Below are positions 52,479 to 61,703 of a stretch of DNA of 64,000 bases, piece after piece. A program made the translations under genes and the position numbers. The DNA comes from CAZSDU01 sp964429135 (GTDB lineage: Bacteria > Bacteroidota > Bacteroidia > Bacteroidales > FEN-979): positions 66,561 to 130,560 of the forward strand of contig CAYSAU010000009.1 in the NCBI GenBank assembly GCA_964429135.1. Direction: 5' to 3'. Each line of letters starts with the position of its first letter. Position 1 is the first letter of the stretch. The notes under the pieces were generated by a model, which was not told the DNA's origin, did not search any database, and saw nothing but the letters and a program-made list of their open reading frames with translations.

Positions 52479-53699
52479 TCAACGCAGAAGGGTGAGCGTT
52501 CCTTTATTGCTAACCCTGGTCTTGTTGTTTAACTCGTAATAGATTACCCAGGAATAAACCCCTTGCTCGCAAACTGAGCCATTCAGTTTCCCGTCCCAGG
52601 AATCCAGAATATTGGACGAGGAAAAAACCAATTGTCCCCAGCGGTTGAATATCTGAATGTTGAAACGTGTGATATTTTCAGGTGGAACGCCTAAAATCCT
52701 GAAGTCATCATTGAGCCCGTCTCCGTTGGGTGTAAAAGCATTGGGAATATGCGGAAATACGTGAACGGTCACCGTATCGGTGAATTCCTCCCCATTGCAG
52801 ACACTTACCCAGGCTACATAGGTGGTGGTTTCACCCGGAGTCACCACAAGGGAGGAGTTTTCAGAAATGAGCTCCGGTCCTTGAAACCAACGGAATGAGA
52901 TTTTCTCCCCTGGGGTCAGCGGATAAAGGTGATACGGAATGGCGGCAACCTGAAAACTGTCGGCAGAGGTCGGAAGGTATTGCCAACCTTCCGGGTTATC
53001 CGGGCTGACCGACCAGGAGGTGGCATTCCTCCCGCTTACCGCGAAGCCCCGGTAGCCGTTGGAATTCTGAATGCCAAGCGTGGCCTTGTTCCCCAGCCAG
53101 TCAGGGCAGGCGGGTTTACGGTAGATATGATTTTCCACACTGTTATTGCTCTCGTTAAGGATGATCTGAAAAGTAACTGTCAGGGATTCGCAGGAATACA
53201 TCGGGGTCTGACACCACATCACCAGCAGTTTGCGATTGGCGGAATCGCCAATGGTCTGATAAAAGATATAAGGACTTCCGGCAGTGAGTGGATTGAGATC
53301 CTGAAAAGGTCCCAGAATACAAGCTTTGGGATGATAATCCGCTGCGCTGGGCACGGCAAAAGCTTCCCTTATCCCTTTCGCATTCTGATTGGGAAGAAAA
53401 CTAATCCAACCATTGGCGCCGATATAAAAGGAAGTATATTTTTCTCCGAAAAATGAAAATGTAAAGCCGATGGGAAAAGGACCTTCTACCCCATCTTCTG
53501 AAATGCTGATCCCGTTTCCGATCAATCCATAAGTAGCCGTAAGCGTCACCGGAACACCCGGATTGATGGTATCGTCAACACCGGCGCTGAGCTGAGCAAA
53601 AAGAGACACAGAGACAAAGGCGAAGAAAATAGCAAAGCAAAGTTTAAGTGAAACAACAGAAGGACGAAAGGGCGAAAAGAAGAAAGAGAGAAAGTTCAT
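52479..53699 (-). CDS. Secreted protein with gliding-motility C-terminal (T9SS type B) sorting domain
   Basis: The 406-residue protein has a signal peptide (LCFAIFFAFVSVSLFAQ). The mid-part holds beta-rich sequence of the kind found in adhesin-type or PKD-like regions, and the C-terminal 85 residues are the gliding-motility-associated domain: IPNAFTPNGDGLNDDFRI, FNIQIFNRWGQLVFSS, SWDGKLNGSVCEQGVYSW. This domain directs secretion through the type IX system. The first 200 residues (PFPIGFTFSFFGEKYTSFYIG, GANGWISF) resemble NIDO/jelly-roll-like modules. It is a monocistronic gene between plus-strand genes. Binding target unknown. Confidence 0.9.
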   Translation of the reverse strand: MNFLSFFFSPFRPSVVSLKLCFAIFFAFVSVSLFAQLSAGVDDTINPGVPVTLTATYGLIGNGISISEDGVEGPFPIGFTFSFFGEKYTSFYIGANGWISFLPNQNAKGIREAFAVPSAADYHPKACILGPFQDLNPLTAGSPYIFYQTIGDSANRKLLVMWCQTPMYSCESLTVTFQIILNESNNSVENHIYRKPACPDWLGNKATLGIQNSNGYRGFAVSGRNATSWSVSPDNPEGWQYLPTSADSFQVAAIPYHLYPLTPGEKISFRWFQGPELISENSSLVVTPGETTTYVAWVSVCNGEEFTDTVTVHVFPHIPNAFTPNGDGLNDDFRILGVPPENITRFNIQIFNRWGQLVFSSSNILDSWDGKLNGSVCEQGVYSWVIYYELNNKTRVSNKGTLTLLR

Positions 53700-53746
53700 A
53701 AAGTCAATTTCACTACAAATATGCTCAATAAGTCTGAAATATGTTT

Positions 53747-53754
53747 TAATTTTG
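53747..53754 (+). promoter_or_regulatory. Promoter -7 box of glyA
   Basis: TAATTTTG matches TAnnTTTG and lies 53 bases before the ATG at 53808. It sits inside the longest reading frame (from 53721), which argues against that longer start. Confidence 0.5.
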
Positions 53755-53807
53755 TTTCAGATTTTCTATTATTACAACGTAACCCAATCTCCAAAATTTT
53801 TGTTGCC

Positions 53808-55088
53808 ATGAAAAAAGATACAGCGCTATTTAAAATCATCAAAAATGAATTACATCGTCAGACCAGCGGTCTTGAATTGATTGCCTCCGAGAACTTTGTC
53901 AGCGATCAAGTGTTGAAAGCCATGGGGTCCTGTCTGACCAACAAATATGCTGAAGGTTATCCGGGTCGCCGGTATTATGGCGGCTGTCAGTTTGTAGATA
54001 AATCGGAACAATTGGCCATTGACCGGGCCAAAGCCCTGTTCAATGCCGAATGGGTGAATGTTCAGCCTCATTCAGGCGCCCAGGCCAATATGGCAGTGCT
54101 GATGACCGTCCTGAAGCCAGGGGATACCTTCATGGGTCTTGACCTTGCCCATGGCGGTCATCTTTCCCATGGCTCTCCGGTGAATTCATCCGGTATTTTT
54201 TATAAAGCTGTAGGCTATCAGGTCGAAGAAGCAAGCGGGTTGATCAACTATGATAAAATGGAAAGCAAAGCGTTGGAAATCAAACCCAAGCTGATCATTG
54301 CCGGTGCTTCGGCCTACTCCCGCGACTGGGATTATCAACGGATGCGCCAGATCGCCGATAAGATCGGGGCCATCCTAATGGCCGATATCGCGCATCCTGC
54401 CGGGCTGATCGCCCGCGGACTGCTGAACGATCCCCTACCCTATTGCCATGTGGTTACTACCACCACGCATAAAACCCTTCGCGGCCCCCGCGGAGGTATG
54501 ATCATGATGGGCAAGGATTTCCTGAATCCCTGGGGATTAACCACCCCTAAAGGAGAAGTCAAGATGATGTCACAGCTGCTTGATTCAGCCGTATTTCCTG
54601 GTGTCCAGGGTGGGCCGCTGGAACATGTCATCGCTGCAAAAGCAGTCTCTTTTTATGAAGCCCTGTCCGATGAGTACATGGAATACATCATCCAGGTTAA
54701 GAAAAATGCCAGCGTAATGGCATCCGCTTTCGTTGACAAGGGTTATCACGTGATCTCCGGGGGTACCGATAACCATCTCATGCTGATCGACCTGAGGAAA
54801 AAATTCCCCGGCATCACAGGGAAACAAGTCGAAAATACCCTGGTGAAAGCCGATATTACCGTGAATAAAAATATGGTTCCTTTCGACACCCGTTCCCCCT
54901 TCCAAACCTCAGGTTTGAGGATTGGGACACCGGCCATTACAACCAGGGGAATGAAAGAGAAACATATGCCCGTCATTGTGGATCTGATCGATGAAGTGAT
55001 CAGTGATATCGAAAATGAAACAAAAATCGAAAAAGTGGCTGCCAAAGTTAACAAACTGATGGCTGAATTTCCTTTGTTTGCCTACTAA
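53808..55088 (+). CDS. glyA: Serine hydroxymethyltransferase
   Basis: This 426-residue PLP enzyme interconverts serine and glycine with tetrahydrofolate, feeding the one-carbon pool used by thyA and the glycine cleavage system. The N-terminal motif is SGLELIASENFVS. The PLP lysine is in VVTTTTHKTLRGPRGG. KYAEGYPGRRYYGGC, NVQPHSGAQANMAVL and MADIAHPAGLIA complete the family pattern. The frame is open from 53721, but the start at 53808 matches the family and lies after the promoter box. A 31-base gap precedes the sixA-like gene. Confidence 0.97.
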   Translation: MKKDTALFKIIKNELHRQTSGLELIASENFVSDQVLKAMGSCLTNKYAEGYPGRRYYGGCQFVDKSEQLAIDRAKALFNAEWVNVQPHSGAQANMAVLMTVLKPGDTFMGLDLAHGGHLSHGSPVNSSGIFYKAVGYQVEEASGLINYDKMESKALEIKPKLIIAGASAYSRDWDYQRMRQIADKIGAILMADIAHPAGLIARGLLNDPLPYCHVVTTTTHKTLRGPRGGMIMMGKDFLNPWGLTTPKGEVKMMSQLLDSAVFPGVQGGPLEHVIAAKAVSFYEALSDEYMEYIIQVKKNASVMASAFVDKGYHVISGGTDNHLMLIDLRKKFPGITGKQVENTLVKADITVNKNMVPFDTRSPFQTSGLRIGTPAITTRGMKEKHMPVIVDLIDEVISDIENETKIEKVAAKVNKLMAEFPLFAY

Positions 55089-55119
55089 TGAAACATCAAC
55101 TCCCTGACCAATTATTGGA

Positions 55120-55611
55120 ATGAAGACCTTATACTTAGTGCGGCACGCAAAATCATCCTGGGAACAGCAAGGAATAACCGATGAGAAACGTCCGATCATC
55201 AAAAAAGGGATAAAAAAAACCAAACGGGTGATTGCCTTCCTGAAAGAGAAAAACGTGGGTGTCGGCCTTATGATCTCAAGCCAGGCTGTAAGAGCCCTTG
55301 AGACCGCCCAGCTTATGGCCAAGGGACTGAAATATCCGGAAAAACAAATCAGGATTGAACGCAAAATCTATGACGGTTACTTTGATCGTATTCTTGACCT
55401 CATTTACGAAACACCGGATGAATTCGATTCCGTGATGATCGTAGGACATAATCCCACCATCACTCACCTGGCCAACCTCTTTCTTCATCCGGGAATCGAC
55501 TCCATGACCACCTCAGCTGTGGTCTGTATCTCATTCAACACGAATCACTGGGAGAAAATCCCGAATACCGAAGGAAAACAGGAATTCATCTTCCATGGAA
55601 AAAAAACCTAA
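55120..55611 (+). CDS. SixA-like phosphohistidine phosphatase
   Basis: This 163-residue member of the histidine phosphatase superfamily has its active-site motif at the N-terminus: LYLVRHAKSSWEQQ, with the RHxK variant typical of SixA. The second His is in SVMIVGHNPTITHLANLF, and the conserved ISSQAVRALETAQLMAKGL follows the SixA pattern. SixA removes phosphate from phosphohistidine on proteins. The coding end overlaps the start of ppk1 by 17 bases, so the two are probably co-translated. Confidence 0.9.
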   Translation: MKTLYLVRHAKSSWEQQGITDEKRPIIKKGIKKTKRVIAFLKEKNVGVGLMISSQAVRALETAQLMAKGLKYPEKQIRIERKIYDGYFDRILDLIYETPDEFDSVMIVGHNPTITHLANLFLHPGIDSMTTSAVVCISFNTNHWEKIPNTEGKQEFIFHGKKT

Positions 55612-57649
55612 AAACACCATCCTCAACCGTGAGATCAGTTGGCTGCATTTCAACGGCAGGGTCCTGCAGGAAGCTGCCGATCCCAGAAACCCCTTGATCG
55701 AACGCCTGAAATTTTTAGGTATTTTTTCAAATAACCGTGATGAATTCTTCAGGGTCAGGGTGGCGACCCTGAACAGGATGATCAAGGTCAATCAATTGCA
55801 TTACGACACCTACATCAACCCCAGGAAAATCCTGAAGGAGGTGACCGAGATCGTGCAATCCCAGGAAAAGGATTTTATCCACATCTATGAGGACATCGTC
55901 AGGGAGCTGGCACAGCATGATATCCTGATCGTCAATGAGCAGGAACTTTCGGAAGAACAGGGAGAATTCGTCCGTCGGTATTTTATGGATAAAGTCAGGG
56001 TGGCGCTTTTTCCCATCATGATCACCAACCTCCGCGACCTCACTACCCTGCGCGATAAATCCATATACCTGGCCGTGACCCTCGGACGTTCATCCAATAA
56101 AGGCAAACATGATTATGCCCTCATTGAAGTCCCGACCAAAATCGTCTCCCGCTTTCTGATCCTTCCCAATAAAGAAGAAAGAAAATTCGTGATCCTGCTG
56201 GATGATGTGATCCGTTTCTGTCTTTCTGAGATTTTCTCCATTTTCGGATATGATACTTTCGCTGCCTTTACGGTGAAAATTACAAGGGATGCTGAGCTCG
56301 ATTTCGACACCGATGTTTCAAAAAGCTTCCTGGAGATTATCTCCGACAGTCTGAAACAAAGAAAAAGGGGAATTCCCGTACGTTTTGTTTACGACAAAGC
56401 CATCCCTGACGATCTGCTGAAGATCATCACCAAACGATTGGGAATTACCAAAGACGACCCCATCCGCGGTGGAGGGAGATACCATAATTTCAAAGATTTT
56501 ATGTATTTCCCCAACCTGGGTCATCCGGAACTTGAAAATGAACCCATGCCCCCGCTTCGTCATGCCGATCTGCCAACCAATAAAAGCATACTGTCGGTGA
56601 TCAGGCAAAAGGATGTAATGCTTCATTTTCCTTTTCAGTCCTTCCAATACATCATCGATCTCCTGCGTGAAGCCTCCATCGATCCTAAAGTCAGATCCAT
56701 TAAAATTACCATCTACCGGGCAGCCAGGAATTCAAGCGTCATAAATGCCCTGATCAATGCCTCAAGGAATGGTAAATTTGTGACGGTCTTCATGGAACTG
56801 CAGGCAAGATTCGATGAAGAAGCAAATATCTTCTGGACAGAAAGGCTGCGTGAAGAAGGTGTCAAAGTCATCCATGGCATCCCGGGTTTTAAAGTCCATT
56901 CCAAATTGATCCTGATCCGCAGAAAGGAAAGCAATATCAATAAGTTTTATTCCTTTATCGGGACGGGAAACTTCAATGAGGATACCGCCAGGATTTATGC
57001 CGATGATAGTTTACTGACTTCCAATCCGGAAATATGTCTCGATGTCATCAATGCCTTCCACCTGATGGAAGCCACCTACAAGCCCTATAAGTTCAGGACC
57101 CTGATCATGGCTCCTTTTCAGATGCGCAATCACTTCCTGAAAATGCTGAACCGGGAGATCAGAAATGCCGAGGAAGGGAAAGCCTCCTGGGTGATCATCA
57201 AGCTAAATAACCTGGTGGATGAAGCTACCGTGAAGAAACTCTACAAAGCAAGCCAGGCCGGGGTGAAAATCAAACTGATCATACGCGGGATCTGTGTGCT
57301 CGTTCCCGGCATCCCCGGACTCAGCGAAAATATTGAAGCCATCAGCATTGTCGGCAGGTTTCTTGAACACAGCAGGGTGATCGTTTTTGCCAACAACGGA
57401 GACCCCCGGTATTATATCACTTCTGCCGACTGGATGATCCGTAATTTCGACAACCGGATAGAAGTTGCCTGCCCTGTATTCGACCCATCCATCCAGGCTG
57501 AAATACAACAGATGCTCGACATTCAGTTACGCGACAATACAAAAGCCAGGATCATAGGACAGGGAAGTCCCAACCGCTATAAATCCACACGGGAACCTGA
57601 AGTCAGGTCACAGACAGAAATTTATCAATACCTGAAAGGAAATCAATAG
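55595..57649 (+). CDS. ppk1: Polyphosphate kinase 1
   Basis: This 684-residue enzyme polymerises ATP gamma-phosphate into polyphosphate and works in reverse to make ATP. N-terminal domain landmarks are LNREISWLHFNGRVLQEA and IERLKFLGIFSNNRDEFFRVR. The autophosphorylated histidine region is HGIPGFKVHSKLILI, and the second catalytic His lies in GRFLEHSRVIVF. Length and motif order are standard for bacterial PPK1. It starts within the sixA-like gene and is followed one base later by the divIC/ftsB-like gene. Confidence 0.97.
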   Translation: MEKKPKNTILNREISWLHFNGRVLQEAADPRNPLIERLKFLGIFSNNRDEFFRVRVATLNRMIKVNQLHYDTYINPRKILKEVTEIVQSQEKDFIHIYEDIVRELAQHDILIVNEQELSEEQGEFVRRYFMDKVRVALFPIMITNLRDLTTLRDKSIYLAVTLGRSSNKGKHDYALIEVPTKIVSRFLILPNKEERKFVILLDDVIRFCLSEIFSIFGYDTFAAFTVKITRDAELDFDTDVSKSFLEIISDSLKQRKRGIPVRFVYDKAIPDDLLKIITKRLGITKDDPIRGGGRYHNFKDFMYFPNLGHPELENEPMPPLRHADLPTNKSILSVIRQKDVMLHFPFQSFQYIIDLLREASIDPKVRSIKITIYRAARNSSVINALINASRNGKFVTVFMELQARFDEEANIFWTERLREEGVKVIHGIPGFKVHSKLILIRRKESNINKFYSFIGTGNFNEDTARIYADDSLLTSNPEICLDVINAFHLMEATYKPYKFRTLIMAPFQMRNHFLKMLNREIRNAEEGKASWVIIKLNNLVDEATVKKLYKASQAGVKIKLIIRGICVLVPGIPGLSENIEAISIVGRFLEHSRVIVFANNGDPRYYITSADWMIRNFDNRIEVACPVFDPSIQAEIQQMLDIQLRDNTKARIIGQGSPNRYKSTREPEVRSQTEIYQYLKGNQ

Positions 57650-57650
57650 G

Positions 57651-57956
57651 GTGAAAATATTGCGTTTTTTGTTGAATAAGTACTTTATTGCCACCCTGAT
57701 TTTTCTGGGTTGGATGGTATTTTTCGACAGCAACAATATCCTCACTCGGGGAAGATTGAAATCCAGGCTTGAGGAACTCCAGAAAGAGCGGAAATTTTAC
57801 CGTGATGAGATCAGGAAAGATTCCACCCTCCTCAGGGAAATCACCACCGACACGGCCAAACTGGAGAAATTTGCCAGGGAACGTTACCTGATGAAAAAAG
57901 AAGGGGAAGATGTTTTCCTGATGATCGATACTACTGGGGGTCAACATCCACAGTAA
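57651..57956 (+). CDS. FtsB/DivIC-type septum formation initiator
   Basis: The 101-residue bitopic membrane protein begins at a GTG. It has one transmembrane segment (YFIATLIFLGWMVFF), then a coiled-coil region (LKSRLEELQKERKFYRDEIRKD, heptad pattern) and the family end segment KFARERYLMKKEGEDVFLM. FtsB/DivIC links FtsL and FtsQ in the divisome. Its start lies one base after the ppk1 stop. The 3' end overlaps the convergent priA gene by 26 bases. Confidence 0.88.
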   Translation: MKILRFLLNKYFIATLIFLGWMVFFDSNNILTRGRLKSRLEELQKERKFYRDEIRKDSTLLREITTDTAKLEKFARERYLMKKEGEDVFLMIDTTGGQHPQ

Positions 57957-60417
57957 TTCTCAGCTTACCGGATGTATACTCCTGCTGAAAGGTTTCTATC
58001 TCGTCCATCAGCTTTTCCTTAACCATTTTCACTGAAGTATCCTTTTCAATTTTTAACAGGATATGCTTGATGTAATAATTCATGATGCGACCTACCACAG
58101 GGAATTCCGGTCCCAGCACTCTTTTTCCGAACACTTTTCTGAGCTTTGAAGCCAGCAATGAGGAAGCCCGGTTCAGTTCCTCCGCCTGCCTGTGCTTCAG
58201 TTTAATCAGAATCAAACGGTAAAACGGCGGATAACAAAACTTCTGCCTTTCTGGCAATAACTGCTTGTACATAGAAAGGTAGTCGTTGTTAACAACCTCT
58301 TTCAGTACCGGATGATCCGGGCGATAGGTCTGGATGATCACCATTCCTCTCTTATGCTTTCGTCCCGACCGTCCGCTGACCTGGGCCATAAGCTGAAAAC
58401 TGCGTTCAGTGGCACGGAAATCAGGAAAACTCAGCATATTGTCGGCATTCAGGATGCAAACCGTGCTGACATGATCGAAATCAAGTCCCTTGGTGACCAT
58501 TTGCGTTCCCACCAGAATATCGATCTTACGGTCACCGAAATCACCCAGGATCTGCTGGTATGCATGCCTGGAACGGGTGGTGTCTAAATCCATACGGGCA
58601 ATCACGGCTTTCGGAAAAAACACTCCCAGCTCTTCCTCTACCTTTTCAGTGCCAAAACCTTTTAAACTGAGGTTTTTCCCTTTGCATTCCGGGCAATGAT
58701 CGGGTACCCGGCTGACATACCCGCAATAGTGGCAACGTAACTGATTGCTTTTTTTATGATACACCAAGGTCACATCACAGTTCCTGCATTGCGGCATCCA
58801 GTGACAGCTTTCGCATTCGAGGCGGGGAGAAAACCCACGCCGGTTCTGAAAGATAATGGATTGTTCCTGCAGGGAAAGGGTTTCTTCCAACTGTTCAAGC
58901 AGGACAGATGAAAAATGGGTTTTCATTCTCCCCTTTCGCATTTCATCCTTGCAGTCAACGATGCGAACCAGGGGAAGTTCCATCTGACCATAACGCACAT
59001 TCAGTTCCACCAGGGCATATTTCCCCTGACTGGCATTATAATAGCTCTCGACGGAGGGGGTTGCGCTCCCGAGCACAACTTTAGCGCCATGTTTCCTGGC
59101 CAGGTATATGGCTACATCACGGCCATGGTATCGTGGAGCAGGGTCGGTTTGTTTGAAAGACGTATCGTGTTCTTCATCCACGATGACCAGCCCCAGATCG
59201 GAAAACGGCAGAAAAACCGCTGAACGAGCCCCGAGAATGATATCAAAGCAAGCGGGACCATCTCCGGTTTTCCGGATCACTCGCTGCCAGATTTCCACTT
59301 TTTCATTCTCATTGAAACGGGAGTGATATACGCCTACCTTTTCCCCATAATATTTCCTCAGGCGGTTGATGATCTGGGTCGTCAGGGCAATTTCGGGAAG
59401 CAGGTAAAGCACCTGTTTCCCCCTGTCGAGGGTTTCACGGATCAGTTTGATGTACAATTCTGTCTTCCCGCTTGAAGTGATGCCATGAAGTAATACCACA
59501 TCCCGTACAGCAAAGCCATCATGGATTTCATCCAATGCTTGCGACTGAATCGGAGAGAGCTGAATATCATCAGAATCAGCAAGCTGATCAAAGGCTTCCA
59601 ACCGACTGATGATTCTTTCTTTCACTTCAAAAACCTTTTTTTTAACCAGGGCGTCCAGTGCAGACTGCTTAAGGGAAGACTTCTTCAGCAATTCCGTCCT
59701 TTTCAGTTCTTTCTGTTTACCATAGTCTGAAAGTTGCAGGAAGACCATGAGCATTGCCAGTTGATTTCCTGCTCTTTTTTCCAATTTATCGAATAAGTAC
59801 CTGAGGGCGTCTTCATTTCCATCATACTCTCTGCTAAGCCTGACAAATACTTCCATCTTAGGGGCAAACCGGTGTTTGAGTTCTTCTTCCACGACGATCA
59901 TACCCTTTTCAATCATGGTTTTAATGAGAGGGAAAATCTTCTGCTGATCAAGAATCCTAATGATTTCACTGATTTTCAGTTTATTTCGATGATGCAATGC
60001 CTCTATAAGAAGATATTCTTTCTCCGTAAGGGATTGGGTATCCTGCTGAAAACCAGGGTTGATGGCGACGCTTGTTTCAGAAGCCAGTTTATAGGCCGCC
60101 GGTAAAGCTGCATTCATGACTTCCCCGGGAGAACAGAGATAATAGGAAGAAATCCATTCCCAGAAATCAAGTTGTTCAGGAAAAATCACCGGGTGATCAT
60201 CCAGAACGGAGAGGATATATTTCGGGATATAACCCTGAGGAGGTTTTTCATGAAGCTTACAAACGATGGCGGTATAGATTTTCCGGTGGCCGAACTGCAC
60301 GACCACCCTGATCCCCTCCCGGATGGCATCATTCAGTTCAAAGGGTACCCGGTAAGTGAATTTACCTTTTACCGGCAGAGGCAGCAGGACATCAGCGAAG
60401 TAAGTAATCCGTTCCAA
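57931..60417 (-). CDS. priA: Primosomal protein N' (replication restart helicase PriA)
   Basis: This 828-residue superfamily 2 helicase reloads the replisome at stalled forks. The N-terminal DNA-binding domain (YFADVLLPLPVKGKFTYRVP) is followed by the helicase core. Walker A is GITSSGKTELYIKL and Walker B is VIVDEEHDTSFKQ. The two zinc-binding Cys clusters are ECESCHWMPQCRNCDVTL and LRCHYCGYVSRVPDHCPECKG. GTQMVTKGLDFDHV and SGRSGRKHKRGMVIIQT are late helicase motifs. It is 15 bases downstream of pfkA on the same strand, and together they may be one transcript. Confidence 0.96.
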   Translation of the reverse strand: MERITYFADVLLPLPVKGKFTYRVPFELNDAIREGIRVVVQFGHRKIYTAIVCKLHEKPPQGYIPKYILSVLDDHPVIFPEQLDFWEWISSYYLCSPGEVMNAALPAAYKLASETSVAINPGFQQDTQSLTEKEYLLIEALHHRNKLKISEIIRILDQQKIFPLIKTMIEKGMIVVEEELKHRFAPKMEVFVRLSREYDGNEDALRYLFDKLEKRAGNQLAMLMVFLQLSDYGKQKELKRTELLKKSSLKQSALDALVKKKVFEVKERIISRLEAFDQLADSDDIQLSPIQSQALDEIHDGFAVRDVVLLHGITSSGKTELYIKLIRETLDRGKQVLYLLPEIALTTQIINRLRKYYGEKVGVYHSRFNENEKVEIWQRVIRKTGDGPACFDIILGARSAVFLPFSDLGLVIVDEEHDTSFKQTDPAPRYHGRDVAIYLARKHGAKVVLGSATPSVESYYNASQGKYALVELNVRYGQMELPLVRIVDCKDEMRKGRMKTHFSSVLLEQLEETLSLQEQSIIFQNRRGFSPRLECESCHWMPQCRNCDVTLVYHKKSNQLRCHYCGYVSRVPDHCPECKGKNLSLKGFGTEKVEEELGVFFPKAVIARMDLDTTRSRHAYQQILGDFGDRKIDILVGTQMVTKGLDFDHVSTVCILNADNMLSFPDFRATERSFQLMAQVSGRSGRKHKRGMVIIQTYRPDHPVLKEVVNNDYLSMYKQLLPERQKFCYPPFYRLILIKLKHRQAEELNRASSLLASKLRKVFGKRVLGPEFPVVGRIMNYYIKHILLKIEKDTSVKMVKEKLMDEIETFQQEYTSGKLRITVDVDPQ

Positions 60418-60432
60418 GGATATAAAATAAGT

Positions 60433-61413
60433 TTAGAGGGCAAGGATACGCGACATTTCCAGCATTTCCTTGTTGATGTCTTTGTGGTGTTTAATGGCCT
60501 TTTCGAAAGGGGTGAATACCACCTGTTTATCCATGATTCCGGCCATTACTCCCCTTTTTCCATCCATCAGTCCTTTGACCGCCATCAGGCCGAGGGTGCT
60601 GGCCAGCACACGATCGAAAGCGCTGGGGGAGCCACCTCTCTGGATATGTCCGAGAACCGTTACCCGGGTATCGATTTCCGGTAATTTTTCCTTGACTTTC
60701 CGTGCTACTTCATAGGCGCCTCCCACGTCGTCACCTTCGGCCACGATGACGATGCCGGAAGTTTTATTTTTCCGCATATCATGTTTCAGCAGCCTGGCAA
60801 GGTTATCAATATAGGTAGTGGTTTCGGGGACGAGGATAAATTCCGCCCCGCAGGCGATACCGCTGCGAAGGGCAATGAATCCGGCATCCCGTCCCATGAC
60901 TTCAATAAAAAAAAGCCGTTCATGGGCAGTGGCGGTATCGCGTATTTTGTCGGCTGCTTCCACCACCGTATTGATCGCGGTATCGTAGCCAATGGTGGCA
61001 TCGGTGCCATAGAGATCGTTATCGATGGTTCCGGGAAGGCCTATGACGGGGAAGTTAAATTCGGCATCAAACATAGATGCGCCGGTAAAGGTCCCGTTAC
61101 CCCCGATGGCCACAAAGGCATCAATTTTACGATCCTGAAGTTGCTGATAGGCTTTAAGCCGTCCTTCATAAGTCATGAACCGCTGAGAGCGGGCAGTTTT
61201 AAGGATGGTTCCCCCACGCTGTATGATGTTGGAAACGGAGTGGCTGAACAGGGGTTCGATCTGTCCGTCAATCAGTCCTTCATATCCTCGGTAGATGCCA
61301 AAGACATCCAGCCCCATGTATATCCCGGTACGCACTACCGCCCGAATGGCAGCATTCATCCCCGGAGAGTCGCCGCCTGAAGTCATCACGGCTATTTTTG
61401 TAATTGAAGCCAT
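60433..61413 (-). CDS. pfkA: ATP-dependent 6-phosphofructokinase
   Basis: This 326-residue glycolytic enzyme phosphorylates fructose 6-phosphate at C1. ATP site: VMTSGGDSPGMNAAIRAVV. Catalytic loop: GLPGTIDNDLYGTDATIGYDT with the Asp base. Substrate loop: VEVMGRDAGFIALRSG, and GHIQRGGSPSAFDRVLAS is the C-terminal signature. GNGTFTGA (with Gly at the residue that distinguishes ATP from PPi enzymes) indicates ATP use. A promoter at 61444-61451 lies upstream and excludes the longer frame start at 61446. Confidence 0.96.
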   Translation of the reverse strand: MASITKIAVMTSGGDSPGMNAAIRAVVRTGIYMGLDVFGIYRGYEGLIDGQIEPLFSHSVSNIIQRGGTILKTARSQRFMTYEGRLKAYQQLQDRKIDAFVAIGGNGTFTGASMFDAEFNFPVIGLPGTIDNDLYGTDATIGYDTAINTVVEAADKIRDTATAHERLFFIEVMGRDAGFIALRSGIACGAEFILVPETTTYIDNLARLLKHDMRKNKTSGIVIVAEGDDVGGAYEVARKVKEKLPEIDTRVTVLGHIQRGGSPSAFDRVLASTLGLMAVKGLMDGKRGVMAGIMDKQVVFTPFEKAIKHHKDINKEMLEMSRILAL

Positions 61414-61443
61414 TGGAATGTATTTAAAATTCACTATGAAAAA

Positions 61444-61451
61444 CAAAGGTA
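61444..61451 (-). promoter_or_regulatory. Promoter -7 box of pfkA
   Basis: The minus-strand TACCTTTG lies 30 bases before the ATG at 61413. It places the transcription start downstream of the alternative ATG at 61446. Confidence 0.6.
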
Positions 61452-61703
61452 AGATTTTATCTTATTATATCGTGAAGTGAATGGGATTAATCATGGTGGA
61501 TGCCTGGCCGTAGGCAGGGATGGCATATGGTTTGTTTAAAGATTGATTAAGGGGTGTTCAATGTTCCTATAAGGCTTGTCCAATTAAGGTATAGTATAGA
61601 TGGAGGGTGGTACCGGGGTGCTTCCGCCTTGCTTCCGTCCTGATACCGTCATTAAGGGCACACAGTAAGACGCTTTAGCAGTCAACAGATATTCCGGGAG
61701 TGG
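61452..61703. other. Non-coding gap with short repeats
   Basis: No credible gene is seen here. It holds a small hairpin (TGCCT, 6-base loop, AGGCA at 61501-61516), a reverse-strand heptamer repeat unit (TGTTCAATGTTCC at 61555-61567, related to the TTGAACA repeat at 38800), and a short direct repeat TGCTTCCG at 61619-61626 and 61630-61637. The gap separates the pfkA operon from the accessory genes. Confidence 0.5.
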
